A stretch of 64,000 nt of DNA from Enterococcus silesiacus (GTDB taxonomy: Bacteria; Bacillota; Bacilli; Lactobacillales; Enterococcaceae): positions 1,550,001 through 1,614,000 of the forward strand of contig CP013614.1 in NCBI GenBank assembly GCA_001465115.1, read 5' to 3'. Within the stretch, counting starts at the first letter, position 1. Each line of letters starts with the position of its first letter. The notes under the pieces are model-generated. The model was not told the DNA's origin. It saw only the letters and a list, made by a program, of their open reading frames with translations, and did no database searches. The translations under genes and the position numbers were made by a program. This document shows, in pieces, positions 33,372-40,851 of the stretch.

Positions 33372-33395
33372 TAGTTTCATACAGGAGGAAAACAG

Positions 33396-34151
33396 ATGGA
33401 ATACACAATCAAAAAAATTGCTGAATTATCTGGCATCAGCACTCGAACATTGCGTTATTATGACGAAATCGATCTTTTAAAACCTGCGCGTATCAATACT
33501 TCTGGTTATCGCATTTATGGAACAAAGGAAATTGACAAGCTGCAGCAGATTCTTTTTTACCGTTCATTAGATTTGAAGCTAGAAGCGATCCAAAAACTAC
33601 TAAATACACCAAACTATGATCCAAAACACGTGTTACAGGATCATTATCGTCAATTATTGGACAAACGTCAGCAGATCGATCATCTGATCCTCACTGTAGA
33701 AAAAACATTACGTTATCAAAAAGGAGAAATCACTATGACTGACAAAGAAAAATTTGTAGGACTAAAACAAAAAAAACTACAAGAAAATGAACAACAATAT
33801 GGCAAAGAAATACGTGAAAAATATGGGGAGAAAATGGTGGAGGCATCTAATCAAAAGTGGCTGGATCTAAGTGAAGAAGACTATAGCAGAATGGAAGCCG
33901 CTGAAAAAGAAATACTTGAAGCATTAAAAATCGTGATGAACACCAAAGAATACCAATCGAAAGAAGCAGAAACCGTCTTTTTTAAGCATAAGGAATGGCT
34001 ACAATACACTTCTCCCACCTATTCAGTTGAAATGCACAAAGGTCTGGGACAAATGTATGTTGGCGATGAACGATTTGCAGCTTACTATGATAAACGAGCA
34101 GGAAAATCTGCTGCTCAAACATTAAATCAAATTATTCAACATTTTGCATAA
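33396..34151 (+). CDS. MerR family regulator with TipAS ligand-binding domain
   Basis: A 251-residue regulator. The N-terminal MerR winged helix (YTIKKIAELSGISTRTLRYY, about 3-22, then GYRIYG) is followed by a coiled coil and a C-terminal TipAS-like domain (about 120-250) known in TipA to trap thiopeptide antibiotics. An internal ATG at residue 113 (AACAAGGAG-type site, ATG ACT GAC) could give the short TipAS form alone, as in Streptomyces. The promoter with 19-bp spacing fits. Ligand and regulon are unknown; no efflux gene is adjacent. Confidence 0.88.
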   Translation: MEYTIKKIAELSGISTRTLRYYDEIDLLKPARINTSGYRIYGTKEIDKLQQILFYRSLDLKLEAIQKLLNTPNYDPKHVLQDHYRQLLDKRQQIDHLILTVEKTLRYQKGEITMTDKEKFVGLKQKKLQENEQQYGKEIREKYGEKMVEASNQKWLDLSEEDYSRMEAAEKEILEALKIVMNTKEYQSKEAETVFFKHKEWLQYTSPTYSVEMHKGLGQMYVGDERFAAYYDKRAGKSAAQTLNQIIQHFA

Positions 34152-34180
34152 TAGACAAGCGATTACGAGCTTAGTATGAT

Positions 34181-34229
34181 TTAAGGTGTCTGAGAGGTAA
34201 CTTTTCCAGTTACCTCTCAGACACCTTAA
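34181..34229. repeat. perfect 22-bp inverted repeat
   Basis: Arms 34181-34202 and 34208-34229 pair without mismatch around a 5-nt loop. There is no T run directly after it on the plus strand. It lies 30 bp after the MerR gene, so it may act as a weak terminator between convergent genes. Confidence 0.85.
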
Positions 34230-34299
34230 AATCTAAATAGTGATAAAAAAAGTAGCTATTGATTGCTTGTAAACTATCCTCAATACTTTTTTTTGCTTT

Positions 34300-34935
34300 C
34301 TACAATGTCCCTAAATAGGCCAGACCAAATAAAATCAGTAGAAAAATCGTTAAAGCCGCCGATTTAAGTCTTCGTTTTCTCTGTTTTGCAATAAAATTAG
34401 CATTTTTTAAACGCTCTTGCTTATAGCTATCAGAGTGTTTGATTTGCGTAATATCATAATAAAAAAATTGCAGAGGCTGTTCCAGCATCGTCTCATCTAA
34501 TCCATCTGTATAGCCAACCAACAATGTATATTGTCTGATTTTTGATGGGAAATTTCTACTATTCTTCTTTTTTAACTTCACAAATAACTCTTGATCGCCT
34601 AAAAAATAATAAGATTGATCATCTTCCTGAATTTCGATCGACTCCATTTTCTGAAATTCATCTGGCAGTTGCGTCTTGATCCGCTGAAAATAGGCGTCAA
34701 AAACTTCTGCACGTATATAGCGAAATAAATAGACAACTACGCCTGCCTCAATCAAAAACAATGTCACTAATAACCATCTAATAAGTGCTTCAGATAAACC
34801 GACCCCAACAGCCGTTACCAACATGACGGCAAGCAGAAAGAATAAATATTTTTGGTAATGTTTCATGTATAACTGCCTGATTCCCGATTGATAATACTCT
34901 AAATCATGTTCAACATTCTTTTTTATTTCGTTCAT
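34300..34935 (-). CDS. membrane protein of unknown function
   Basis: A 211-residue protein, not recognised. Two closely spaced membrane helices (about 33-53 and 57-77) are followed by a soluble domain of about 110 residues and a final helix (about 190-208) after a basic stretch, KQRKRRLK. The layout resembles YcxB-like membrane proteins but no signature was found. The start at 34935 has GGGGAG four bases upstream; an ATG 11 codons earlier lacks a good ribosome site. Confidence 0.65.
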   Translation of the reverse strand: MNEIKKNVEHDLEYYQSGIRQLYMKHYQKYLFFLLAVMLVTAVGVGLSEALIRWLLVTLFLIEAGVVVYLFRYIRAEVFDAYFQRIKTQLPDEFQKMESIEIQEDDQSYYFLGDQELFVKLKKKNSRNFPSKIRQYTLLVGYTDGLDETMLEQPLQFFYYDITQIKHSDSYKQERLKNANFIAKQRKRRLKSAALTIFLLILFGLAYLGTL

Positions 34936-35039
34936 TGTTACTCCCCTAACTTTAAAAATCCATTCCATAATTACCTTGTTTCAAAAAATGTTCACTGCTT
35001 TTATTTTAGCTTAGACAGTTCTCACTGACAACTTGTGTT

Positions 35040-35894
35040 TTAGCCTTTGATGATTTCTTCAAAAATAAATTTCCCGACACCGCCATCTAAACACTCACCA
35101 ATAATCAGCTGACACTGCTCTTTCACGATTTCCTTGGCATTTCCGACTGCTACTGGAACATCAACAACTTCTAACATGGCTAAATCATTTTCGCCATCAC
35201 CGATACCGTAGCTACGTGCATCTGGAAAACTTTTCATGAATTCTTTGATAGCATTCCCTTTGCTGCTCTTTGGGTCAACGATTTCTAAGCATTGGATAAA
35301 TGAAGAAAAGACATCTGCCGACTCACTTGCCAATAAGTCACGCAAGGTTTCATGTTCTTCATCGCTTGCTTCCATCAATTCGATTTTCATCACTTTTAAT
35401 TCTGGGTGTTCAGTTAAATAAGCAAATGGATCGTCTACATGCTGACATTGCTCTTTGAAAAAAGCTTCTTTGAAATCCATGATCTGCTTGCCTGTCTCAC
35501 CCATCGGTTCAAGTTTTTTCCTTAAGGCTAAAATATTCGCTTCATAATTTTCAACTGGCTTTAAAATGATTCCTTCATTTGTATGAATATGATAAAAAAT
35601 ATTTCGTGCTTCTAAAATTGCAATAACTCTTTCACACTCAGTCATGGATACACAATGATTATACTGAACCGGTTCACCGACCAGCTTATAGCCACCACCG
35701 TTACTAAAAATAACATCACATTCACTGTCTAATTCATCCATCAATTCGGTCAATTGCGCATAGCCACGACCACTGATAAACACAAAATGGTCCCCTTGCT
35801 TTTGTAACGCATAAATCGCATCATAGTTGACCTGTGGCACTTCACCTGCCAGATCTTGAAACGTTCCATCTATATCACAAAAAACAATATTCAT
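35040..35894 (-). CDS. Cof-type HAD-IIB phosphatase
   Basis: A 284-residue haloacid-dehalogenase family phosphatase. Motif I is FCDIDGTFQD with the nucleophile Asp at position 6 or so, motif II is FISGRGY, the Lys motif is DPKSSKGNAIKEF, and motif IV is GIGDGENDLAMLE. A type IIB cap lies between motifs II and III. Such enzymes dephosphorylate sugar phosphates or flavin intermediates. The gene stands alone. Confidence 0.92.
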   Translation of the reverse strand: MNIVFCDIDGTFQDLAGEVPQVNYDAIYALQKQGDHFVFISGRGYAQLTELMDELDSECDVIFSNGGGYKLVGEPVQYNHCVSMTECERVIAILEARNIFYHIHTNEGIILKPVENYEANILALRKKLEPMGETGKQIMDFKEAFFKEQCQHVDDPFAYLTEHPELKVMKIELMEASDEEHETLRDLLASESADVFSSFIQCLEIVDPKSSKGNAIKEFMKSFPDARSYGIGDGENDLAMLEVVDVPVAVGNAKEIVKEQCQLIIGECLDGGVGKFIFEEIIKG

Positions 35895-36303
35895 TCGTTT
35901 AAACTCCTTTTTCTTATCTGCCTATACGCTTGAAGAGGTCGATAGGCTTTTTATTTCAACTATTTGAGTATAGCATAAAATTTCTGTGATATTCTCTTAA
36001 ATTTAAATACAATTTTTTGAGTAAAAATTTAAAAAAAATGACTGAGACATGACTCTTTGAGTCACATCACAGTCACATGGAATCCGGATAAACGGTGGAG
36101 ATCACAAGCAACTACTACGTTACACTTCGATCACATCAAATTCTAAGTGCTAAAGCACTAAGAGTTGAAGGCTTCAGAAATAAGCTGAAATTGATTTCAC
36201 TCGTATCGTTTTTAAGAGCTAAAGTTCTAAGAATAGAAAATATTCTGAAGTAAGCTTCTGCCCTCCCTTTTTCTACTAATTATTTACTTTAAGTAGTCTT
36301 AAC
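35895..36303. other. intergenic region after the WxL operon
   Basis: About 410 bp. It holds a terminator at 36039-36075 and, between that and the operon end, a run of smaller inverted repeats (for example AGTGCTTTAGCACT at about 36151-36164). No gene was recognised. Confidence 0.5.
36039..36075 (-). terminator. terminator of the WxL operon
   Basis: TGACTG/CAGTCA outer arms and TGACTC/GAGTCA inner arms, followed on the minus strand by eight T. It is a member of the recurring GACTC/GAGTC hairpin family. Confidence 0.75.
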
Positions 36304-36894
36304 TTAATAAGCTTTTATATCATTGACAGGCAATAACCGCATCATAATTATCCCAATAATATTTCGTTCAGCCACCAATCCATAATGGCGACTGTCTGTT
36401 GCATATGGCCGATTATCTCCTAAAACTAGATAATAGCCTTTTGGAATACGGCTTAGCCCACTAACACCACCACTAGAAAAATCTTCTGTAAAGGATTTAC
36501 CACTATACTGACTTTCATTGATTCCATTTATAATAAATTTTTCGTCGATAGGTGTGCCATCAATAATTAATACATCATCTTTATATTGAACAAGTTCATC
36601 AGAAAGCCCAATCACTCGTCGTACTTGCTGCTTATTTCCGATTTTAAGAACAACTATGTCAAAGCGTTTAATCGCTTTTGTTTTCTTAGCTACCACAATA
36701 TCTTTATCTCGTAAAGTAGGCATCATCCCATAACCGTCAATTTTTATCCCTTTAAAATAGAAACTACTGGCTATCATCAATAAAAATAGAACTATTCCAC
36801 AAGCAACCAATAGGTCTTTTAAATAAGGAAAAACAACCTCTTTTTTCTTTATTTTGACTCTTTTCTTGTTTTTTTGAAGCTTCTTTTTAACCAT
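36304..36894 (-). CDS. signal peptidase I homologue lacking the catalytic Ser and Lys (SipA-like)
   Basis: A 196-residue type I signal peptidase fold: Lys-rich N terminus, one membrane helix (about 27-47), then the external domain. Box B reads IDGYGMMPTL, with G56 where the serine nucleophile belongs (usual G-x-S-M-x-P-T). Box D reads VRRVIGL, with R92 where the general-base Lys belongs. Box E, GDNRPYATDSRHYG, is intact, so the fold is kept. In streptococcal pilus islands an inactive SPase, SipA, is needed for pilus assembly, and a similar chaperone role for this surface cluster is inferred. It is the last gene of the operon. Confidence 0.88.
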   Translation of the reverse strand: MVKKKLQKNKKRVKIKKKEVVFPYLKDLLVACGIVLFLLMIASSFYFKGIKIDGYGMMPTLRDKDIVVAKKTKAIKRFDIVVLKIGNKQQVRRVIGLSDELVQYKDDVLIIDGTPIDEKFIINGINESQYSGKSFTEDFSSGGVSGLSRIPKGYYLVLGDNRPYATDSRHYGLVAERNIIGIIMMRLLPVNDIKAY

Positions 36895-36905
36895 ATGTTT
36901 CCTGC

Positions 36906-37574
36906 TTACTTTTCTTTGCTTAGTGCAGATTCATCGACTTTATAATAAGTAAAGGCAGCTTTTTCGTAATCTTTTATCTTTTGGATGTCCTCTAAAAAGT
37001 TATCTACTAACTGTGCATTCCCATAAAAATTATATGTTTGAGTACTTGCATTCATTCCCAACTGTTTCACTGCATTGTAGTAGCGATTTAAGATTATTTG
37101 ACCTTCTTCCGTGTTGATTCCACTTGCCTTTTTAATCCCCTGAGTCGTCATCGATGTAGCTAAATAACGAATATTTTGTCGAACTTTTTCTTCATCGTCC
37201 TCTTTATTTTTTGCAATTTCTAACTCTTTTGCAAAATCTTCTAACAGATAATAAGATTTGACTACTGTATCTGAGTCATCGGATGATAAATTCATTGACT
37301 GATAGTAGGAAAGATATCCCATACCGCCAACTAATAAACCAGCTAAAATAACGGAAGCAATCATTGAAGTAAGTTGCTTCTTTTTTACTTTTTTTAATTG
37401 TACTTTTTGCTTAGCAATTCGTTTATTTTTCTTCTTATTTTTTAGCCTTTTCTTTGGCAACCGAGACAATTTAGTTCGGGTTCTTATATATTGAATCAAA
37501 CAATAAACAGCAAGAAGAAATAAGACAATTGCTACGGCTACGCCACCGATAAATAGCCGATCTAGAATAGTCAT
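36906..37574 (-). CDS. WxL-cluster membrane protein with extracellular helical domain
   Basis: A 222-residue protein without a family I can name. A first membrane helix (about 8-28) leads to a very basic cytoplasmic loop (RLPKKRLKNKKKNKR, about 38-66) and a second helix (about 70-90). A helical, mainly acidic domain of about 130 residues would be outside the cell. It lies 11 bp from both neighbours, the DUF916 protein and the inactive signal peptidase, so it is probably a dedicated assembly partner. Confidence 0.7.
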   Translation of the reverse strand: MTILDRLFIGGVAVAIVLFLLAVYCLIQYIRTRTKLSRLPKKRLKNKKKNKRIAKQKVQLKKVKKKQLTSMIASVILAGLLVGGMGYLSYYQSMNLSSDDSDTVVKSYYLLEDFAKELEIAKNKEDDEEKVRQNIRYLATSMTTQGIKKASGINTEEGQIILNRYYNAVKQLGMNASTQTYNFYGNAQLVDNFLEDIQKIKDYEKAAFTYYKVDESALSKEK

Positions 37575-37585
37575 TTTTTCAGCCC

Positions 37586-38722
37586 CTAACTATCTTGTTT
37601 CTTTTTTTTAGGTTTATTAGACGCTTGTGTTTTACTACTCTTTTTTTTAGAAGTTTTATTCGGACGTTTACGATTATTGCGTTTACGTATAAACACAAGT
37701 CCTCCAAAGACGATCATAATAACTAGTAATATCCCACCAACAATTAATCCAATTGTTTGCCAATCGATTCCTTTTTCCTGAACCAAACCGACATCTCGTT
37801 CGTTAAATCTGTCTGCATCTTTTTGCTTGATTTCAAACTCTTGATCCCATGACCACTTCTTATCACCAGATATCATCAAGATTTTGGCTTTGTATTTCCC
37901 TGCTTTCATTTTTTCACCATTCATGCTTATAGGAAAATTGATGAATGAATTTGGTGCCATTCGCATAGCAGTCTGCTTCCGTTCGTATATAACGGCATCG
38001 TTATCTTTTTCTGTTATTTGCACCTCTGCTGTAATATCATTTAAATAAGCAGCTTCTATATTTGAAACATTCACAAAAATAGCATTTCGGGCGTTATCTT
38101 GATCCGCTTTCACACTATTCAGTTCCAATTTAGGTTCTATAACTTTGTCTGTTTCCTGTAACAAAATTCCAACGATATAAGCATATTGATTAATGATTTG
38201 AGAACCAGCTTTTTTATCTTTTTCGCCTTGGTCCGCACGCATAAGTTGAACACCACCGGCTAAGGTACCATCAAAAGCTATTGCTGGCATTTTAATGGTT
38301 AAATCAAGGTCTTTTGTTTCTCCTGGACCTAGCTCTACAGTTTTTGGTGCTGTCACAATGTCTTTAAAATCTATTTTTAAAGAAGAATCATTTTCAATGA
38401 TAGAGTCCCCGTATTCAATCACACCATTTTGATTGGTTTTAGCGCCATTTAAACGAACATTTACCGTAAGCTTTTCTGAGCCTGGATTTGTCAATGCTAT
38501 TTTGATTACTTGCTGATCATTTGGATTCATTTTCAATTTATAATAGCCTAGATTCTCTTCCATTTGATTTTCTGGATAAGAAACTTTATATGTAAATCCA
38601 GTTGCACCACCTGGGTCGTTATTTGCATTTACATTTTGAACATCAGCAGTCATTGATATAACTAATAGTCCAAGTAGACTGAATAAAGTCAGCAATATTT
38701 TTTTCTTCATCACTTTTTTCAT
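37586..38722 (-). CDS. WxL-interacting protein with DUF916 and DUF3324 domains
   Basis: Membrane-anchored partner of WxL proteins, 378 residues. A signal peptide (1-33) is followed by DUF916 (about 40-165, TYKVSYPENQ start), DUF3324 (about 175-300), a membrane helix (about 325-347) and a basic tail, RKRNNRKRPNKTSKKK. In enterococcal WxL loci these proteins bind peptidoglycan and hold WxL proteins at the surface. Its ribosome site is weak, and a hairpin at 38791-38817 lies in front, so expression is probably lower than for the upstream WxL gene. Confidence 0.9.
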   Translation of the reverse strand: MKKVMKKKILLTLFSLLGLLVISMTADVQNVNANNDPGGATGFTYKVSYPENQMEENLGYYKLKMNPNDQQVIKIALTNPGSEKLTVNVRLNGAKTNQNGVIEYGDSIIENDSSLKIDFKDIVTAPKTVELGPGETKDLDLTIKMPAIAFDGTLAGGVQLMRADQGEKDKKAGSQIINQYAYIVGILLQETDKVIEPKLELNSVKADQDNARNAIFVNVSNIEAAYLNDITAEVQITEKDNDAVIYERKQTAMRMAPNSFINFPISMNGEKMKAGKYKAKILMISGDKKWSWDQEFEIKQKDADRFNERDVGLVQEKGIDWQTIGLIVGGILLVIMIVFGGLVFIRKRNNRKRPNKTSKKKSSKTQASNKPKKKKQDS

Positions 38723-38790
38723 AATTCACCTCATATATATAATTACTACTCTTATTCAGTATGTATACACTAAAAAAACATGGAAAAAGC

Positions 38791-38817
38791 AAGCTGATGA
38801 GAAAACGTCATCAGCTT
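38791..38817 (-). terminator. intra-operon hairpin between WxL and DUF916 genes
   Basis: Ten-base arms AAGCTGATGA and TCATCAGCTT with a 7-nt loop, followed on the minus strand by GCTTTTTCC. It is probably a partial terminator that makes the upstream WxL gene more abundant than the downstream genes. Confidence 0.65.
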
Positions 38818-38834
38818 ACCTCAGAATTAATTAC

Positions 38835-39635
38835 TTACGCTGCTGCAACAATTTTCCAAGTTACTTTAGCTGTATATGTGTCAAGAACCATATTTGATGC
38901 AGTTGTTGTAGGAACTGTTAATTGCACAGAACTTGCATCTGTTCCAGGTGCGCCAGCTGGAGCTCCTGTGCCAGGTTTGTAATCAGCACTTTGACCAAAT
39001 TCTAATACATATGTCCCTTTACCTTCTTTGTTGGCCTTATCAGCAGTTACAACTGTTTTAGCTCCGCCTTGGTATGCCAATTCAAATCCGTTTAAAACAT
39101 TAGATGGTACAGTGTTTTTGTTGGCACCTTCTGGTACAGCCATCCCATTAGAATAAGTAATCGTTGAGTTTGCAAGAGTTGTTGCATTTGTAGCTGATCC
39201 TGTAAATTGTTGTGTTAATTCTGCTGTTACTGTATATCCAACTGTTGCTCCACCACGAACATCAGTCCAACCAACGATTGCTCCACGTGTGCCAGTTCCT
39301 GCTGGTGTTGCATTTGATAAATCAATAGCTGCAGCATATTTTTTGATTTCTTTAGTATCTGTACTAATCTTTCCAAAGCTCAAGTTTGAAACTTGGTCGA
39401 TTATTAAGGCACCAGCATCCGGGTTTGTTGGTATTTCTGGATGTTCAGGTAATTTTTCATCTGGTTTTTCTGGATCGGGTGTTTTATCTTTACCATTAGT
39501 ACCACCTTCATCAACAGTTACTGTGCCTGTTGAATCTAGTTCTCCTGGAGCTGCAAATGCTTGTGCCGCTCCTCCTGTTGATGCTACTAAAACTCCTGCT
39601 ACTACTGCTGCTGTACATAAACTTCTTAATTTCAT
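38835..39635 (-). CDS. WxL-domain surface protein with altered first motif
   Basis: Secreted 266-residue protein. A signal peptide (1-28, ending AFA) is followed by a Pro/Glu/Asp linker (about 45-72) and one WxL domain to the C terminus. The second motif is VTWKIVAAA. At the first motif the aligned DxRG...GWTL of its neighbour reads TDVRGGATVGYTVTAEL, so Trp is replaced by Tyr. WxL domains bind peptidoglycan non-covalently. It is shorter than the 829-residue protein and probably the major component; a GGAAG ribosome site and the hairpin downstream agree with that. Confidence 0.88.
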   Translation of the reverse strand: MKLRSLCTAAVVAGVLVASTGGAAQAFAAPGELDSTGTVTVDEGGTNGKDKTPDPEKPDEKLPEHPEIPTNPDAGALIIDQVSNLSFGKISTDTKEIKKYAAAIDLSNATPAGTGTRGAIVGWTDVRGGATVGYTVTAELTQQFTGSATNATTLANSTITYSNGMAVPEGANKNTVPSNVLNGFELAYQGGAKTVVTADKANKEGKGTYVLEFGQSADYKPGTGAPAGAPGTDASSVQLTVPTTTASNMVLDTYTAKVTWKIVAAA

Positions 39636-39672
39636 TTGTATTAACTTCCTCTCTTTTTTGAGTTAAAATTTA

Positions 39673-40485
39673 TTAAGGCAACTTGGCTAATATCCAAGTT
39701 ATCTCCGTTTCGTATTGTACCGGATAAATCTTTGTTGATTCAGGTATCGTTAGGCTAACTGCAGAATTGGTATATGCTGGTTTTTTATAAACCTCATCAA
39801 TCACTGCTTTACCATCACTATCTTTGAGTGGTTTTAATGTTGCTGATTGCTGGTTACTATTCGCTTCTGATGCTCCAAAAGCAATTGTCCAGACTCCTCT
39901 ACCCGTGCCAGGTGACGCCGTTGCAACCTCATATGCAGTATTTATTGCATTTAATCCAATGGTTTCTCTTGTCACAGTTGGTGCTTGACTGTCACCACTG
40001 GAGTTTGCCCAGCCTTTGTCCAAAGAAAGATAAGCGCCAACTAATGTTTGTTCTTCTTGTTTTTGAATCACAGGATTGTGAAATTGTGTATTCTGCTTAA
40101 CTTGAAGCGTCCAACCAGTTGATGAACCACGCTGATCTGTAATTTGAATATAGCTTCCTCTAGGCTCTGTCTCATCGAAAAATTGTTGTGCCAACGCTTC
40201 GTATGTTCGCTCGTTTTTTTTGATTATTGCCTTGTTAAAGTTCAAGGCAGAAACATAATCAATTCTTAGCGGTCCCGTTGTATTGGGGCTTTCACCAGGA
40301 TCTACTGTTGTTCCAGGATTTTCTGGATCAATTGGTTTTGTATGATCACTTCCTGTAACAGTGACACTCCCAGAACCGTCTAAAGTATCTGCTGTTGCAA
40401 AACTTACTTCTTGTTTAAAACTGACTGAAATAAGACAAACTACAGTTACCATCGTTAGCTGAAAAGGAATCTTCAATCTCATCAT
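39673..40485 (-). CDS. WxL-domain surface protein
   Basis: Secreted 270-residue protein with a signal peptide (about 1-30) and a C-terminal WxL domain. Both motifs are clear: GWTLQVKQ after TDQRGSST, and ITWILAKLP at the very end. The linker PIDPENPGTTVDPGESPN is typical. It overlaps the LPXTG gene by 4 bp (ATGA) with a GGAGGAG ribosome site inside that gene's end, so the two are coupled. Confidence 0.9.
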   Translation of the reverse strand: MMRLKIPFQLTMVTVVCLISVSFKQEVSFATADTLDGSGSVTVTGSDHTKPIDPENPGTTVDPGESPNTTGPLRIDYVSALNFNKAIIKKNERTYEALAQQFFDETEPRGSYIQITDQRGSSTGWTLQVKQNTQFHNPVIQKQEEQTLVGAYLSLDKGWANSSGDSQAPTVTRETIGLNAINTAYEVATASPGTGRGVWTIAFGASEANSNQQSATLKPLKDSDGKAVIDEVYKKPAYTNSAVSLTIPESTKIYPVQYETEITWILAKLP

Positions 40486-40835
40486 TCCTGCTCCTCCTTT
40501 TTATGATTTCGCATAAATAAAAGGAAAGCACTTAGTAATAATATTGCTCCACCAATCCATCCGTATCGCTTGACTAGCTCTCCTGTACTAGGTAATCTCC
40601 CTTTAGGTTTTTCTGTAACCAAATTAGAAGAATCTGAAGTACTTGGTTCTGTGGAGGAGCTTGCTTCTATCGATGAGCTACTTTCTTCATAAAACGTGAT
40701 TTTACCGCCTCTGATTACTTGTCCACCACCGCCTTGTGAAGCTTCAACTTGATTAGAATTTAAAACGATCAATCCAACCAAACCTAGCCACGCAACTATA
40801 AGGAGGGATAAAATAAAACTCTTTTTCTTTTTCAT
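40482..40835 (-). CDS. small LPXTG cell-wall-anchored protein of the WxL cluster
   Basis: A 117-residue sortase substrate. A signal peptide (about 1-33) is followed by a Ser/Glu/Thr-rich spacer of about 35 residues, then LPSTG, a hydrophobic helix and the charged tail NHKKEEQE. Short LPXTG proteins are a constant part of WxL loci. The start is at 40835, with AGAGGGAG upstream; the longer frame lies inside the previous gene's end. No sortase gene lies in the window, so the housekeeping sortase must act on it. Confidence 0.9.
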   Translation of the reverse strand: MKKKKSFILSLLIVAWLGLVGLIVLNSNQVEASQGGGGQVIRGGKITFYEESSSSIEASSSTEPSTSDSSNLVTEKPKGRLPSTGELVKRYGWIGGAILLLSAFLLFMRNHKKEEQE

Positions 40836-40851
40836 ATTCTTTCTCCCTCTC

